From: Thermococcus celer Vu 13 = JCM 8558
GTDB taxonomy: Archaea > Methanobacteriota_B > Thermococci > Thermococcales > Thermococcaceae
DNA: 64,000 nucleotides
Reading direction: 5' to 3'
NCBI RefSeq assembly: GCF_002214365.1
Contig: NZ_CP014854.1
Span: 1,302,001-1,366,000, forward strand
Positions 44,210 through 52,782 of the stretch are shown here, piece after piece (the first letter of the stretch is position 1; every line of letters starts with the position of its first letter). Below the pieces are notes generated by a model. It was not told where the DNA came from, ran no database searches, and saw only the letters and a list, made by a program, of their open reading frames with translations. A program made the position numbers and the translations under genes.

Positions 44210-44983
44210 TTAAACGAACATGCTCTTCAGCACGTCGGCGCAACCGCAGTGCCTCTCCTCCGGAATCCTCGGGATGCCCTTCCTGAGGAGCTCCTGAACC
44301 TTGTAGTTGTTCTCCGCCATGACTTTGAGCACCTCCTGGGCATCGACCGGCTTCTCGGCCCAGACGTCGTAGTCTGTGACGGTTGCGATGTTGACGTAGC
44401 ACATCCCGAGCTCCCTCGCCAAGTTCACCTCCGGGACGAGCGTCATGCCGATTATGTGGGCGTACTGCCTGAACATGAAACTCTCCGCCCTCGTCGAGAA
44501 CCTCGGACCCTCGATGCAGACGTAGGTGCCCTTCCCGTGTACGGAGAAGCCGAGCTCCTTGGCCGTTTCGTAGAATATCTTCCTCAGCTCGGGGCAGAAG
44601 GGGTCGGCCATCGAGACGTGGGCAACCCTGGGCCCGTCGTAGAACGTGTAGTCCCGTTTTTTGGTGAAGTCGATGAACTGGTCCGTTATGACGATGTCGC
44701 CGGGTTTGTACTCCTCGCGGAGCGAGCCAACGGCCGTTATCCCGATGACGCGTTCGACGCCGAGCTCGTGGAGGGCCCAGACGTTGGCGCGGTAGGGAAC
44801 CCCGTGCGGCGGGAATTCGTGGTGCTTGCCGTGGCGCGGTATGAAGGCGACCTCGACGCCCTCGATCTCGCCTATCTCCACCGGGGCCGAGGGGCTCCCG
44901 TAGGGAGTGTGAACTTTTACCGTCTCCTTCGGCTCGAAGACGCCGTAAACGCCGGAACCGCCGATGATTCCTATCCTTGGCAT
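44210..44983 (-). CDS. mtnP: S-methyl-5'-thioadenosine phosphorylase
   Basis: A 257-residue purine nucleoside phosphorylase-family enzyme that splits methylthioadenosine into adenine and 5-methylthioribose-1-phosphate. Motifs: [67 protein letters not shown], and [16 protein letters not shown]-terminal Cys-X-Cys (RHCGCADVL), known in thermophilic MTAPs, may form a disulfide. The ATG at 44983 has GGTGGTGA upstream. It complements the MTA deaminase at 40684. Confidence 0.96.
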   Translation of the reverse strand: MPRIGIIGGSGVYGVFEPKETVKVHTPYGSPSAPVEIGEIEGVEVAFIPRHGKHHEFPPHGVPYRANVWALHELGVERVIGITAVGSLREEYKPGDIVITDQFIDFTKKRDYTFYDGPRVAHVSMADPFCPELRKIFYETAKELGFSVHGKGTYVCIEGPRFSTRAESFMFRQYAHIIGMTLVPEVNLARELGMCYVNIATVTDYDVWAEKPVDAQEVLKVMAENNYKVQELLRKGIPRIPEERHCGCADVLKSMFV

Positions 44984-45028
44984 GGTCACCACCCTGTAAA
45001 AATCGCACCTGAATTATTTAAAACTTGC

Positions 45029-45054
45029 CTTTCCAGTGGAAACAAAACTCCGAA
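45029..45054 (+). promoter_or_regulatory. ORB-like sequence between mtnP and pbaA
   Basis: CTTTCCAGTGGAAACAAAAC followed by TCCGAAAC closely matches the ORB core at oriC, lacking only the final G-run. It lies in the divergent promoter region of mtnP and pbaA, about 3.5 kb from the origin. Confidence 0.6.
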
Positions 45055-45097
45055 ACTTTAATAACCTTTAGAGATTAAAAATCTCACGGGTGAGAGC

Positions 45098-45826
45098 ATG
45101 GGAAACGAAAGCCCGGTCAAGATAGTTCTGCCAGAGGTGGAGAGCCCCATCCTGATAGAGGGCTACCCTGGAATAGGCCTGGTCGGCCACATAGCGGCCA
45201 ACTTCCTGGCGAAGGAACTCGGGATGGAGATGATAGGCTACGTGGAGAGTCCCTTCATCCCGCCGATGGCGCTGATCCTGGAGGGGAAGCCAAATCCACC
45301 GCTGAGGTTCTACGGCAGGGACAACCTGATACTCGCCATGGCGGACATCTACGTCCCGCCGACGCTCGTGAGCGAGATATCGAGGGGACTGGTTGAGTAC
45401 CTCAAGAGAACGGGCGCGAAGAAGGTCATATCAATCGGAGGCATCGGGATAGGCTTTTTCAAGGAGCGGATGGACGTCTGGGGCGTCGGAGCGAGGGAAG
45501 AACTTAACAGGGAGCTCGAGAGCGCCGGAGCCAAGATCCTCCAGTACGGCTCGATAATGGGGATGAGCGGGGACCTCCTTTGGAAGGCGAGCAAGGAGAA
45601 ACTCGACGCGTACGTTCTGCTCGGCGAGACCTTCGGAGACAGACCGGATCCGAGGGCGGCCGCCAACGTAATCGAGGTTCTCAAGAAGATGGTGCCTATA
45701 GACGTCTCAACGGAGCCTTTAATCAAGGAGGCCGAGATGATAGAAGCCCAGCTCAGAAAGATGCACGAGCAGGTGGAGCAGGCGCGGAAAAAGGCCGGAA
45801 AACAGTACGAGAACATATACCTGTGA
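45098..45826 (+). CDS. pbaA: PAC2-family proteasome-assembly chaperone homologue, PbaA-like
   Basis: A 242-residue protein of the PAC2 fold: PILIEGYPGIGLVGHIAANF, YVPPTLVSEISRGLVEYL, VISIGGIGIGF and YGSIMGMSGDLLWKAS. A C-terminal coiled coil ends in ENIYL, a hydrophobic-Tyr-X (HbYX) tail of the type that docks into the 20S proteasome alpha ring. From memory, the Pyrococcus PbaA gene sits in the same neighbourhood, and its product forms a homopentamer that binds the product of the adjacent gene. The ATG follows GGTGAG. Confidence 0.88.
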   Translation: MGNESPVKIVLPEVESPILIEGYPGIGLVGHIAANFLAKELGMEMIGYVESPFIPPMALILEGKPNPPLRFYGRDNLILAMADIYVPPTLVSEISRGLVEYLKRTGAKKVISIGGIGIGFFKERMDVWGVGAREELNRELESAGAKILQYGSIMGMSGDLLWKASKEKLDAYVLLGETFGDRPDPRAAANVIEVLKKMVPIDVSTEPLIKEAEMIEAQLRKMHEQVEQARKKAGKQYENIYL

Positions 45827-45835
45827 GGTGGGAGC

Positions 45836-46216
45836 ATGGAGGCGATCATCCTGGCGGGAATCGCGAGGAGGGTCCTGGACGAGCTCTTGAAGAACCCGTA
45901 CAAGACCATTGAGATAAGGGGGGCCAGAAACGTCGTTGCGCTCGAGAGGGCGAGGGAACTGGGCAGGGTCTTTCTAACCTACGAGACCTATCAGGACATA
46001 GCCCCCGGAACGGAGGGACTTCTCGCGGAGCTTCTGAAACTCGACAGCATGGAGCAGAGGATCCCGTGGAAGGAGAGCGATGAGAGGGAGATAACGGTCT
46101 GCAGGGCACAGATAAGGCTCCTCGGCCTCGGAAGGGTTGTCAAGGTCAGGGAGAGGAACACAGTGCTCATGGTCGAGGTCAGGGAGATGATGCCCCACGA
46201 GATGGACATGGGCTAA
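45836..46216 (+). CDS. Small PbaA-partner protein (PF0014-like)
   Basis: A 126-residue protein beginning MEAIILAGIARRVLDELLKN, with alpha/beta character and no known catalytic motif. It starts nine bases after pbaA with GAGGTGGG as ribosome binding site. By position it matches the Pyrococcus furiosus PF0014 protein, which I recall forming a large cage-like complex with PbaA. The assignment rests on neighbourhood and size and is not aligned here. Function is unknown. It overlaps the convergent nucS stop by four bases. Confidence 0.75.
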   Translation: MEAIILAGIARRVLDELLKNPYKTIEIRGARNVVALERARELGRVFLTYETYQDIAPGTEGLLAELLKLDSMEQRIPWKESDEREITVCRAQIRLLGLGRVVKVRERNTVLMVEVREMMPHEMDMG

Positions 46217-46965
46217 AACAGGGTTTTTTGCTTTCCCCTCTTAAACTCTCCACGCTTCGGCGGCTGGACCTTCCGGAACTCGAGGCCCTCCTTTTCAAGG
46301 AGCCGTCTTGCGCCGGATGTTAAACCGGGGGCCACGAGGATCCCGCGGACGTTACCGTGCTCCCCCCCAAGCGCCTCAACGTAGCGCTTCAGCTGGCTGA
46401 CGGCGTGCAGGTCGGCCTTTCTGCGCTTCAGCTCGAGAATGACGAGGTTCCCTCGATTGTCTTTCCCGAGGATGTCGACTATCCCGGAGCCAACGGGCTT
46501 CTCCCGGAAGAGGGGTCTGAAACCGGGTTCGATAAGTTCGGGGTTTTTGAATATCATCTCCGCCATCTCTGCTTCGCTGCCCGTCAGATCTAACTCCTCG
46601 TAGTCCTCAGCACGGAAGAGGGATGCCAGATAAATTTCCTCGAGTTCGACCTCGAGCGTCTCCTTCGGCTTTCGCCTCACGGAACGGAGGATGACCTTTC
46701 CGTTGCGCTCTTCAACGCTTACGAAGCTCCCTGGGGGCTGCCAGTTAACGGGTTCCCGCTTCTTGCTCTGGTGAACGAGGAAGGAGCCGTCAGGTTTAAC
46801 CATTATTATCCTGTCCCCGGAACCGAGCTCGCTCTTCGCCCGGCCATCGTAGTGGACCCTACAACGGGCGAGGACCACCAGTATGGCCTCGGACGAGAGA
46901 AAGGAATCCACGAGCGTCATAAACTCATCGTTAGAGGGATTCGTTACCGTCTCGACCTTCGACAT
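46213..46965 (-). CDS. nucS: Mismatch-specific endonuclease NucS/EndoMS
   Basis: A 250-residue nuclease. The N-terminal DNA-binding domain (about 1-120) is followed by a RecB-like catalytic domain with GSGIVDILGKDNRGNLVILE then LKRRKADLHAVSQLKRY; the Asp, Glu and Lys of the PD-(D/E)XK centre are present. The C-terminus KRGKQKTLF is a PCNA-interacting motif. NucS makes double-strand cuts at mismatches or cleaves branched DNA, guided by PCNA. It lies 35 bases downstream of radA on the same strand, so the two repair genes are probably cotranscribed. Confidence 0.96.
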   Translation of the reverse strand: MSKVETVTNPSNDEFMTLVDSFLSSEAILVVLARCRVHYDGRAKSELGSGDRIIMVKPDGSFLVHQSKKREPVNWQPPGSFVSVEERNGKVILRSVRRKPKETLEVELEEIYLASLFRAEDYEELDLTGSEAEMAEMIFKNPELIEPGFRPLFREKPVGSGIVDILGKDNRGNLVILELKRRKADLHAVSQLKRYVEALGGEHGNVRGILVAPGLTSGARRLLEKEGLEFRKVQPPKRGEFKRGKQKTLF

Positions 46966-47000
46966 GAAAGGGGGTAGAGAAGAGGGGTTAAAAAGCTAAC

Positions 47001-48065
47001 TCAGTCCTCGGCACCCTTCTCTGTGATGCGGAATATCGCCTCGCCCTCGGGCAGGTGGGGGCTGTCTATGAGCCTCGCGACGCGCTTTCCGGCCTTGCCC
47101 TTCCGGAGGTATATCCTGAGCGTGGCGGAGTGGGCCAGGATGTGTCCACCAACGGGCCTCGTGGGGTCGCCGAAGAAGGCGTCGGGCTTGGCCTGAACCT
47201 GGTTGGTGACGAAGACCGCCACGTCGTAGAGGTCCGCTATCCTGTGGAGGTCCGCGAGGTGTTTGGCCAGTTTCTGCTGTCTCTCGGCTAAGGTTCCCCT
47301 GCCGACGTACTCGCTCCTGAAGTGGGCCATGAGGGAATCCACGACGAGCAACTTGACGGGCCTCTCCGTCTCGGCCTTCTCCTTGATTATCTCCTCGGCC
47401 TTCTCGATGAGGAGCATCTGGTGGTTGCTGTTGAAGGCCCTCGCCACGTAGATGTTCCTGAGGGCCTCATCCGGGTCGAGGCCGCGGTTTTCTGCGATCT
47501 GCCTTATCCTCTCGGGCCGGAAGGTGTTCTCAGTGTCTATCCAGATGACTGAACCGTGGAGACCTCCCTCTTCCTCGGGAAGCTGAACCATGACCGCCAG
47601 GGTGTGAGCGAGCTGGGTCTTGCCACTGCCGAACTCACCGAAGACCTCGGTTATGGCCTGTGTCTCGACTCCGCCACCGATTAGCTTGTCAAGGCTCTTG
47701 CTTCCGGTGGAGATCTTACCTATGGACTCCCTCCTCTCCATGTACTCGTCAGCACGCATGAAGGTTCCTATGTTGGCGGCCTCGCGGGCGGCCTGGATGA
47801 TCTTGAGAGCCGCGCCCTCGCTTATCCCGGCTATCTCCTTTAGCTCCATCGGAGAAGCAACAGCTATGGCCTCGATGCTATCGTAACCAGCCTCACGGAG
47901 CTTTTCGGCCGTTGCGGGCCCGACACCCGGCAGGTCCTCCAAAGTTTTTATTTCCTTCTCCTTCTTTTTCTTGGTTGAGTCCGATGACTGCTCTTCAACG
48001 ATATCGAGCTCCTCAAACTCCTCGAGCTCTTTTATTTCATCGTCAGCTTTCTTCTTTCTCGGCAT
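47001..48065 (-). CDS. radA: DNA repair and recombination protein RadA
   Basis: A 354-residue archaeal recombinase of the RecA/Rad51 family. An acidic, charged N-terminus precedes the helix-hairpin-helix domain ([20 protein letters not shown]). The Walker A motif is [13 protein letters not shown], Walker B is [12 protein letters not shown], and the L2 loop region is [17 protein letters not shown]. There is no intein. The ATG at 48065 follows GGTGAGACTG. Its promoter (TATA AGTATATAACC near 48114-48124) abuts an ORB-like TTTCCGGTGGAACCGGGG at 48128-48143, so initiator binding could influence expression. Confidence 0.97.
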   Translation of the reverse strand: MPRKKKADDEIKELEEFEELDIVEEQSSDSTKKKKEKEIKTLEDLPGVGPATAEKLREAGYDSIEAIAVASPMELKEIAGISEGAALKIIQAAREAANIGTFMRADEYMERRESIGKISTGSKSLDKLIGGGVETQAITEVFGEFGSGKTQLAHTLAVMVQLPEEEGGLHGSVIWIDTENTFRPERIRQIAENRGLDPDEALRNIYVARAFNSNHQMLLIEKAEEIIKEKAETERPVKLLVVDSLMAHFRSEYVGRGTLAERQQKLAKHLADLHRIADLYDVAVFVTNQVQAKPDAFFGDPTRPVGGHILAHSATLRIYLRKGKAGKRVARLIDSPHLPEGEAIFRITEKGAED

Positions 48066-48540
48066 CAGTCTCACCTTCCACGCCTACCTTCCATGAGGGT
48101 AACCGGTCAAAGGGTTATATACTTTTCTTTCCGGTGGAACCGGGGCGATAAATCAATTTACAAGGCAGTATTGCGTATTTGAGCAATTTAACCAGTTCTA
48201 AGGGGAATCAAAAGCCATACTGACGACATAGGCGTGATAAACCGGAAGGGTGACTTTTATATTTCAAGTGCAGAGCTTATACACCCCGACAAAGGTACGA
48301 CCACATTCTTAAGAGTCGGTGAATCATGCAGGATCATCTTGTGTAGACGTATGATTGTAATGAGGTTCGCCCCAGGTCCCCGATTAAACACCTCGAAAGG
48401 GTCTAAAGGGATCGACACCGGCACCAAAGAACGATCCTCCCTGGCCCCGTGAGCGGACACGCAAGAACAGCACCACGGAAGACCGTTCCAAGCCAGTTTT
48501 CCAATGGAAACAAAGGTCTCTTTCGACGTCCATCTGAAAG

Positions 48541-48570
48541 ACCCCCCAGAGTTCCATTTCCACTGGAACC
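48541..48570 (-). promoter_or_regulatory. Origin recognition box, left, minus orientation
   Basis: Read on the minus strand: GGTTCCAGTGGAAATGGAAC followed by TCTGGGGGG. It has the dyad TTCCAGTGGAA and the downstream G-run of a full ORB. It is inverted relative to the right-hand ORB at 48820. Confidence 0.82.
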
Positions 48571-48589
48571 CACTTTTGCAGATGGACGG

Positions 48590-48780
48590 ATTTAAGCGGA
48601 TTATTTTTAGAAAGACGGATTTATAAAGGATATTACTAATATCAAATTCATTGCTTTTGAATCCTCCAGGAGATTATCTGAATAATTTCCATTATTTCCG
48701 GTTTATTATCTTATTTTTATGAACATTGTTCACAGAAAAATATAAATATGAGTACTCCATGAAACAGTGGGAGAGTTTCA
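48590..48780. other. AT-rich segment, probable duplex unwinding element
   Basis: A stretch dominated by A and T (for example TTATTTTTAGAAAG, GGATTTATAAAGGATATTAC, TTATCTTATTTTTATGAAC) lying exactly between the two inverted ORBs. Such a segment between inverted ORBs is the standard archaeal site of initial melting. Confidence 0.75.
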
Positions 48781-48819
48781 CCGAAAACAAACAAAAGAAA
48801 AGCGAGTAGCCACAAACCT

Positions 48820-48849
48820 GGTTCCAGTGGAAACAAAACCCTGGGGGAG
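48820..48849 (+). promoter_or_regulatory. Origin recognition box, right, plus orientation
   Basis: GGTTCCAGTGGAAACAAAAC followed by CCTGGGGGAG, the best match in the window to the Pyrococcus ORB consensus (dyad plus G-run). Confidence 0.85.
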
Positions 48850-49440
48850 GTCGTTACTGTTTACATTCTGTTCTATTGTTAGCACTTATGTTTTCCCTAA
48901 ATGTACTTTAAAGGACTTTAATGAACGTATTTAGATGTACATAGATGTGCTTTCTCCTTCCAGCGGAAACCGCCCACCGTACCCCAGGCCCCTTTACAAA
49001 CCTAAACTTCTCATGCACAGCACAGTACATAGAACTGTACGGTTTCCTCTGGAAATCCGGGTGGGTAATGTGATCGACACACCGTAATGGGGTGCCAAGT
49101 CTTACGTCAGCTAAGGTTCACGTAGAAAGCGATAAACGCTGATTTAAGCAATAACCGGGGAGAATCGCCCTCTTTTCCATGGTTATCCTTTCTGTTTTTA
49201 TCTCACCTTTTTACATCCCCCTGTCCAACAAGACATATAAACCCCGCCGCTCGATTACCTATGCTTTCCTCTGTGTCCGGTGCTTCCTCTGGAGTATGTG
49301 CCGGATATCCAAAATAATGCTGTATGTTGGATAAAATTGTTGATTTATCCTGATAATGTTGGCATATGTTTAGAAAATGCCCTGTATATTGGATGAAGAT
49401 CAGTAGTGGGGCTCGATTTCCAGTGGAACGGGTGGTGGCG

Positions 49441-50688
49441 ATGGACGACAACTACCTCGGTTCGATCTTCGAGAAGTACCTTCACGCCAAGAAGATCTTC
49501 AAGAACAAGGAGGTCCTCCGGCATAGTTACACCCCTCGGGAGCTCCCCCACAGGCATGAGCAGATCGAGAACCTCGCCCACATCCTCGTTCCCGTTCTCC
49601 GCGGTGAGACCCCGTCCAACGTCTTCGTCTATGGAAAGACCGGAACAGGTAAAACCGTGACCATCAAATTCGTGACCGAGGAGCTCAAGCGAATATCCCG
49701 GAAGTACAACATCCCCGTGGAGGTTGTGTACATAAACTGTGAGATAGTCGACACTCAGTACAGGGTTCTGGCCAACATCGTGAACTACTTCAAGGCGGAG
49801 AGCGGTGTGGAGGTCCCCCTCGTTGGCTGGCCGACAGACGAGGTTTACGCCCGGCTCAAGGAGGTTATAGACGCCAAAGAGCGCTTCGTTATAATTGTTC
49901 TGGACGAGATAGACAAGCTCATCAAGAAGAGCGGTGACGACATCCTTTACTCCCTCACGAGGATAAACACGGAGCTCTCCAGGGCCAAGGTCAGCATAAT
50001 CGGCATCTCCAACGATCTCAAGTTCAAGGAGTACCTCGATGCCCGTGTTCTCTCGAGTCTGAGCGAGGAGGAGGTAGTCTTCCCGCCCTACGATGCCAAC
50101 CAGCTCAGGGACATTCTGATGCAGCGCGCCAAGGACGCCTTCAACGAGGGCGTTCTCGACGACGGCGTCGTCCCCCTGTGTGCGGCCCTGGCCGCGAGGG
50201 AGCACGGGGACGCAAGGAGGGCCCTCGACCTGCTCCGCGTGGCCGGCGAGATAGCCGAGCGCGAAGGGGCCAGCAAGGTCACGGAGAGGCACGTCTGGAA
50301 GGCCCAGGAGAAGATAGAACAGGACACGATGGAGGAAGTTATAAAGACGCTCCCTCTCCACTCGAAGGTTCTCCTCTACGCGATAGTTCTCCTCGATGAG
50401 AACGGTGAACTGCCCGCGAACACGGGCGACGTTTACTCGGTTTACAAGTCCCTATGCGACCATATTGATCTCGAACCGCTGACTCAGAGGCGCGTTAGTG
50501 ACCTGATAAACGAGCTCGACATGCTGGGCATCATCAACGCCAAGGTCGTCAGCAAGGGTCGCTATGGCCGGACGAAGGAGATTCGCCTGAACGTAACACC
50601 TTATAAGGTGAAGAACATATACCGGCACGATCACCAGCTTCAACCCCTGCTCACCGTAAGCATGTCCAGCCAGAGGAGGCTGCTCTGA
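49441..50688 (+). CDS. cdc6: Orc1/Cdc6 replication initiator
   Basis: A 415-residue AAA+ ATPase that binds ORBs and starts replication. Walker A is VFVYGKTGTGKTVTIKF near residue 61, Walker B is VIIVLDEIDKLIKKSGDDIL, and the sensor/arginine region is EHGDARRALDLLRVAGEIAE. The C-terminal winged helix follows (LPANTGDVYSVYKSLCDHI). The start is the ATG at 49441 with GGTGGTGG upstream; the longer frame runs through an ORB-like sequence. It overlaps DP1 by one base, so initiator and polymerase D small subunit are translationally coupled. Confidence 0.97.
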   Translation: MDDNYLGSIFEKYLHAKKIFKNKEVLRHSYTPRELPHRHEQIENLAHILVPVLRGETPSNVFVYGKTGTGKTVTIKFVTEELKRISRKYNIPVEVVYINCEIVDTQYRVLANIVNYFKAESGVEVPLVGWPTDEVYARLKEVIDAKERFVIIVLDEIDKLIKKSGDDILYSLTRINTELSRAKVSIIGISNDLKFKEYLDARVLSSLSEEEVVFPPYDANQLRDILMQRAKDAFNEGVLDDGVVPLCAALAAREHGDARRALDLLRVAGEIAEREGASKVTERHVWKAQEKIEQDTMEEVIKTLPLHSKVLLYAIVLLDENGELPANTGDVYSVYKSLCDHIDLEPLTQRRVSDLINELDMLGIINAKVVSKGRYGRTKEIRLNVTPYKVKNIYRHDHQLQPLLTVSMSSQRRLL

Positions 50689-52781
50689 TGGGCCTGATAG
50701 ATGATTTGCTGGCCAACAACTACCTGATCACCCCCTCGGCCTACTATCTTCTCGCCGATGCCTACAAGCGGGAGTTCACGCTGGCCGAGTTGATAAAGTT
50801 CGTAAGCGCACGGGGAACCTTCGTGGTGGACTCCAAACTGGCGAAGGAATTTCTATCCGAGAGGGGTCTCACTCCAATGGAAACGTCCACCGACTCCATC
50901 GCCGGGGAGGGGCATCCCCTGGATGAATACATCTCTCCTGAATCCACTTCTTCCGGTGAAATTTCGAAGGAAACCGGGATTTATGGCGAATCTGTCGAGT
51001 TAACAACCCCCACACCAGAAATAACCGAAGAAATCACTCCTCATGAAAGTCCCCCCCAGACCTTTATTTCCACTGGAACCCCCTCTGAAAAAAGCCCGGA
51101 AACATATGAAACACCCAAATCAGGGGAAGAAGAGGGCAACTTTTCTGCGGATGAGAGTTATGTTTCCACTGGAGGTGCCGGGGTCGAGGGGGCTGGGGAA
51201 GGCCCCGAGCTCGAAACGGAAACCGGGGAACCGAAGTTATCAGGGGATTTGGAGAAATCCCTTCCAGTGGAAAGCGAACCCGATGAGGAACTCCAACCCG
51301 AAAACGGCAACGGCTACCTCAACGGCGATGAGAACGGAAACGGGGTTAAACCCAGGGTCGTCTACGGTGACTACGGCGTTCCCATAGCCTACGAGGCTGA
51401 AGAGGTTCCTGAGGAGGAAAAGAGCTACTCCGTTTACTCAGATTTCAAAACATCTCCGAAGGAGGGCTTCCACTACCGAGCGAAGGAGATCCCGGATGAT
51501 TACGAGGTGGCCTTCGACGTAAAGAACGTTAAGTTCACCCCCCCAAAGGCGAAGAACGCCGCCGGAAAGGAGGGGGACGTCATAATAAAGGTTTACTCCG
51601 ATTACTTCCGCAGCAGGCTTAGAAAGATGCGGAGGATTCTACGCGAGAACCCCGAGATAGGCGGGGTCATAGACATAGGCAAGCTGAGCTACGTGAAGGG
51701 CGAGGAGGATGTAACGATAATCGGCCTCGTGAACAGCAAGCGCGAGACCGCCAAGGGCTTCATGTTCGAGGTCGAGGACAACACGGGTATCATCAAGGTC
51801 TTCATCAACCGGAACAACGAGGAGAGCGAGAAGTTCTTCCAGATAATGCCCGATGCGGTGGTGGCCTTCAGGGGCCGTCCTTCCGGAAGGGGGATATTCT
51901 TCGCGAACCGTATTTACCTGCCCGACGTTCCGAAGTTCCGGCGCGAGAAGCCGCCGCTCGAGGAGAAGGTCTACGCGGTTCTCCTGAGCGACATCCACGT
52001 GGGGAGCAACAAGTTCTGCGAGAAGGCCTTCATGCGCTTCCTCGAGTGGCTGAACGGTGAGGTGAACAACCGCGCCGAGGAGGAGTTCGTCAGCAGGATA
52101 AAGTACATGGTGCTCGCGGGGGACGTCGTCGACGGCGTCGGCATCTACCCCGGCCAGTACAACGAGCTCGCCATCCCCGACATCTTCGACCAGTACGAGG
52201 CCCTCGCGAACCTCCTGAGAAACGTTCCCGACCACATCACGATGTTCATCGGGCCCGGCAACCACGACGCGGCGAGGACTGCCCTCCCCCAGCCGGGTTT
52301 CTACGAGGAGTACGCCCGGCCGCTGATGAAGCTGAAGAACGCGGTCATAATAAGCAATCCGGCCGTTGTACGCCTTCACGGCAGGGACTTCCTCATCGCC
52401 CACGGGAGGGGGATAGAGGACGTGGTGAGCATCATTCCGAACAGGAGCCATCACCGCCCCGCGGAGGCGATGCTCGACCTCCTCAAGCTCCGACACGTGG
52501 CACCGACCTTCGGGGAGAAGGTCCCGATAGCCCCGGATCCGGAGGATACCCTCGTTATAGAATCGGTTCCCGACCTCTTCCAGGCGGGCCACGTCCACGT
52601 CATGGAGTACAAGACCTACAACGGCGTTTTTCTGATAAACTCGGGCACGTGGCAGGCCCAGACCGAGTTCCAGAAGATGGTCAACATAGTCCCGACCCCG
52701 GCGAGGGTTCCGATAATCGACGTGGAGACCGCAAAGCTGAGGGCCGTCGTGAGGTTCGACCGGTACTGCGAGGGGGTTTGA
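50688..52781 (+). CDS. polB: DNA polymerase D small subunit DP1 (exonuclease)
   Basis: A 697-residue subunit with 3'-5' exonuclease activity. The N-terminal helical domain (1-63) is followed by a long acidic, low-complexity linker (about 64-215, rich in Glu, Ser, Thr, Pro) and an OB-fold (about 300-400). The Mre11-like phosphoesterase then carries LLSDIHVGSNKF near residue 433, VLAGDVVDGVG, GPGNHDAAR near 523, LIAHGRGIED and QAGHVHVMEY. All metal-binding motifs are intact. The ATG overlaps the cdc6 stop. The linker DNA contains several ORB-like sequences. Confidence 0.96.
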   Translation: MGLIDDLLANNYLITPSAYYLLADAYKREFTLAELIKFVSARGTFVVDSKLAKEFLSERGLTPMETSTDSIAGEGHPLDEYISPESTSSGEISKETGIYGESVELTTPTPEITEEITPHESPPQTFISTGTPSEKSPETYETPKSGEEEGNFSADESYVSTGGAGVEGAGEGPELETETGEPKLSGDLEKSLPVESEPDEELQPENGNGYLNGDENGNGVKPRVVYGDYGVPIAYEAEEVPEEEKSYSVYSDFKTSPKEGFHYRAKEIPDDYEVAFDVKNVKFTPPKAKNAAGKEGDVIIKVYSDYFRSRLRKMRRILRENPEIGGVIDIGKLSYVKGEEDVTIIGLVNSKRETAKGFMFEVEDNTGIIKVFINRNNEESEKFFQIMPDAVVAFRGRPSGRGIFFANRIYLPDVPKFRREKPPLEEKVYAVLLSDIHVGSNKFCEKAFMRFLEWLNGEVNNRAEEEFVSRIKYMVLAGDVVDGVGIYPGQYNELAIPDIFDQYEALANLLRNVPDHITMFIGPGNHDAARTALPQPGFYEEYARPLMKLKNAVIISNPAVVRLHGRDFLIAHGRGIEDVVSIIPNRSHHRPAEAMLDLLKLRHVAPTFGEKVPIAPDPEDTLVIESVPDLFQAGHVHVMEYKTYNGVFLINSGTWQAQTEFQKMVNIVPTPARVPIIDVETAKLRAVVRFDRYCEGV
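50872..51280. promoter_or_regulatory. Cluster of ORB-like sequences inside the DP1 coding sequence
   Basis: Four sites in about 400 bases: ACTCCAATGGAAACGT (plus, from 50871); a full ORB on the minus strand at 51051-51080, GGTTCCAGTGGAAATAAAGG then TCTGGGGGGG; minus TCCAGTGGAAACATAACTC at 51155-51173; and plus CTTCCAGTGGAAAGCGAACC at 51261-51280. All lie in the disordered linker, where the protein sequence is little constrained. Confidence 0.65.
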
Positions 52782-52782
52782 G

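Larger units (their letters stand above)
48116..49440. other. Replication origin region (oriC), no protein gene
   Basis: About 1.3 kb between divergent radA and cdc6 contains no convincing protein gene. It holds two full ORB-like elements in inverted orientation around an AT-rich segment. Additional mini-ORBs are at 48128-48143, 48497-48515, 48957-48971 and 49417-49430. The last overlaps the sequence just before the cdc6 start. TATA-like boxes occur near 48255 and 49230, which could drive small transcripts. Thermococcales origins are known to lie beside cdc6 in this gene order. Confidence 0.88.

Noticed and set aside
43821-45008. 395-residue minus-strand frame
   Set aside because: It is a shadow of mtnP in another frame, with Arg-rich noise.
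48234-48452. 72-residue open frame in the origin region
   Set aside because: There is a TATA nearby but no ribosome binding site at the ATG, and the translation has no protein-like pattern. A transcript remains possible.
49203-49451. Possible small minus-strand gene in the origin region
   Set aside because: It overlaps the cdc6 ribosome binding site and a mini-ORB, and its composition is unlike a protein.
49345-50361. Long minus-strand frame opposite cdc6
   Set aside because: Cdc6 motifs on the plus strand are unambiguous. The minus frame is a shadow.
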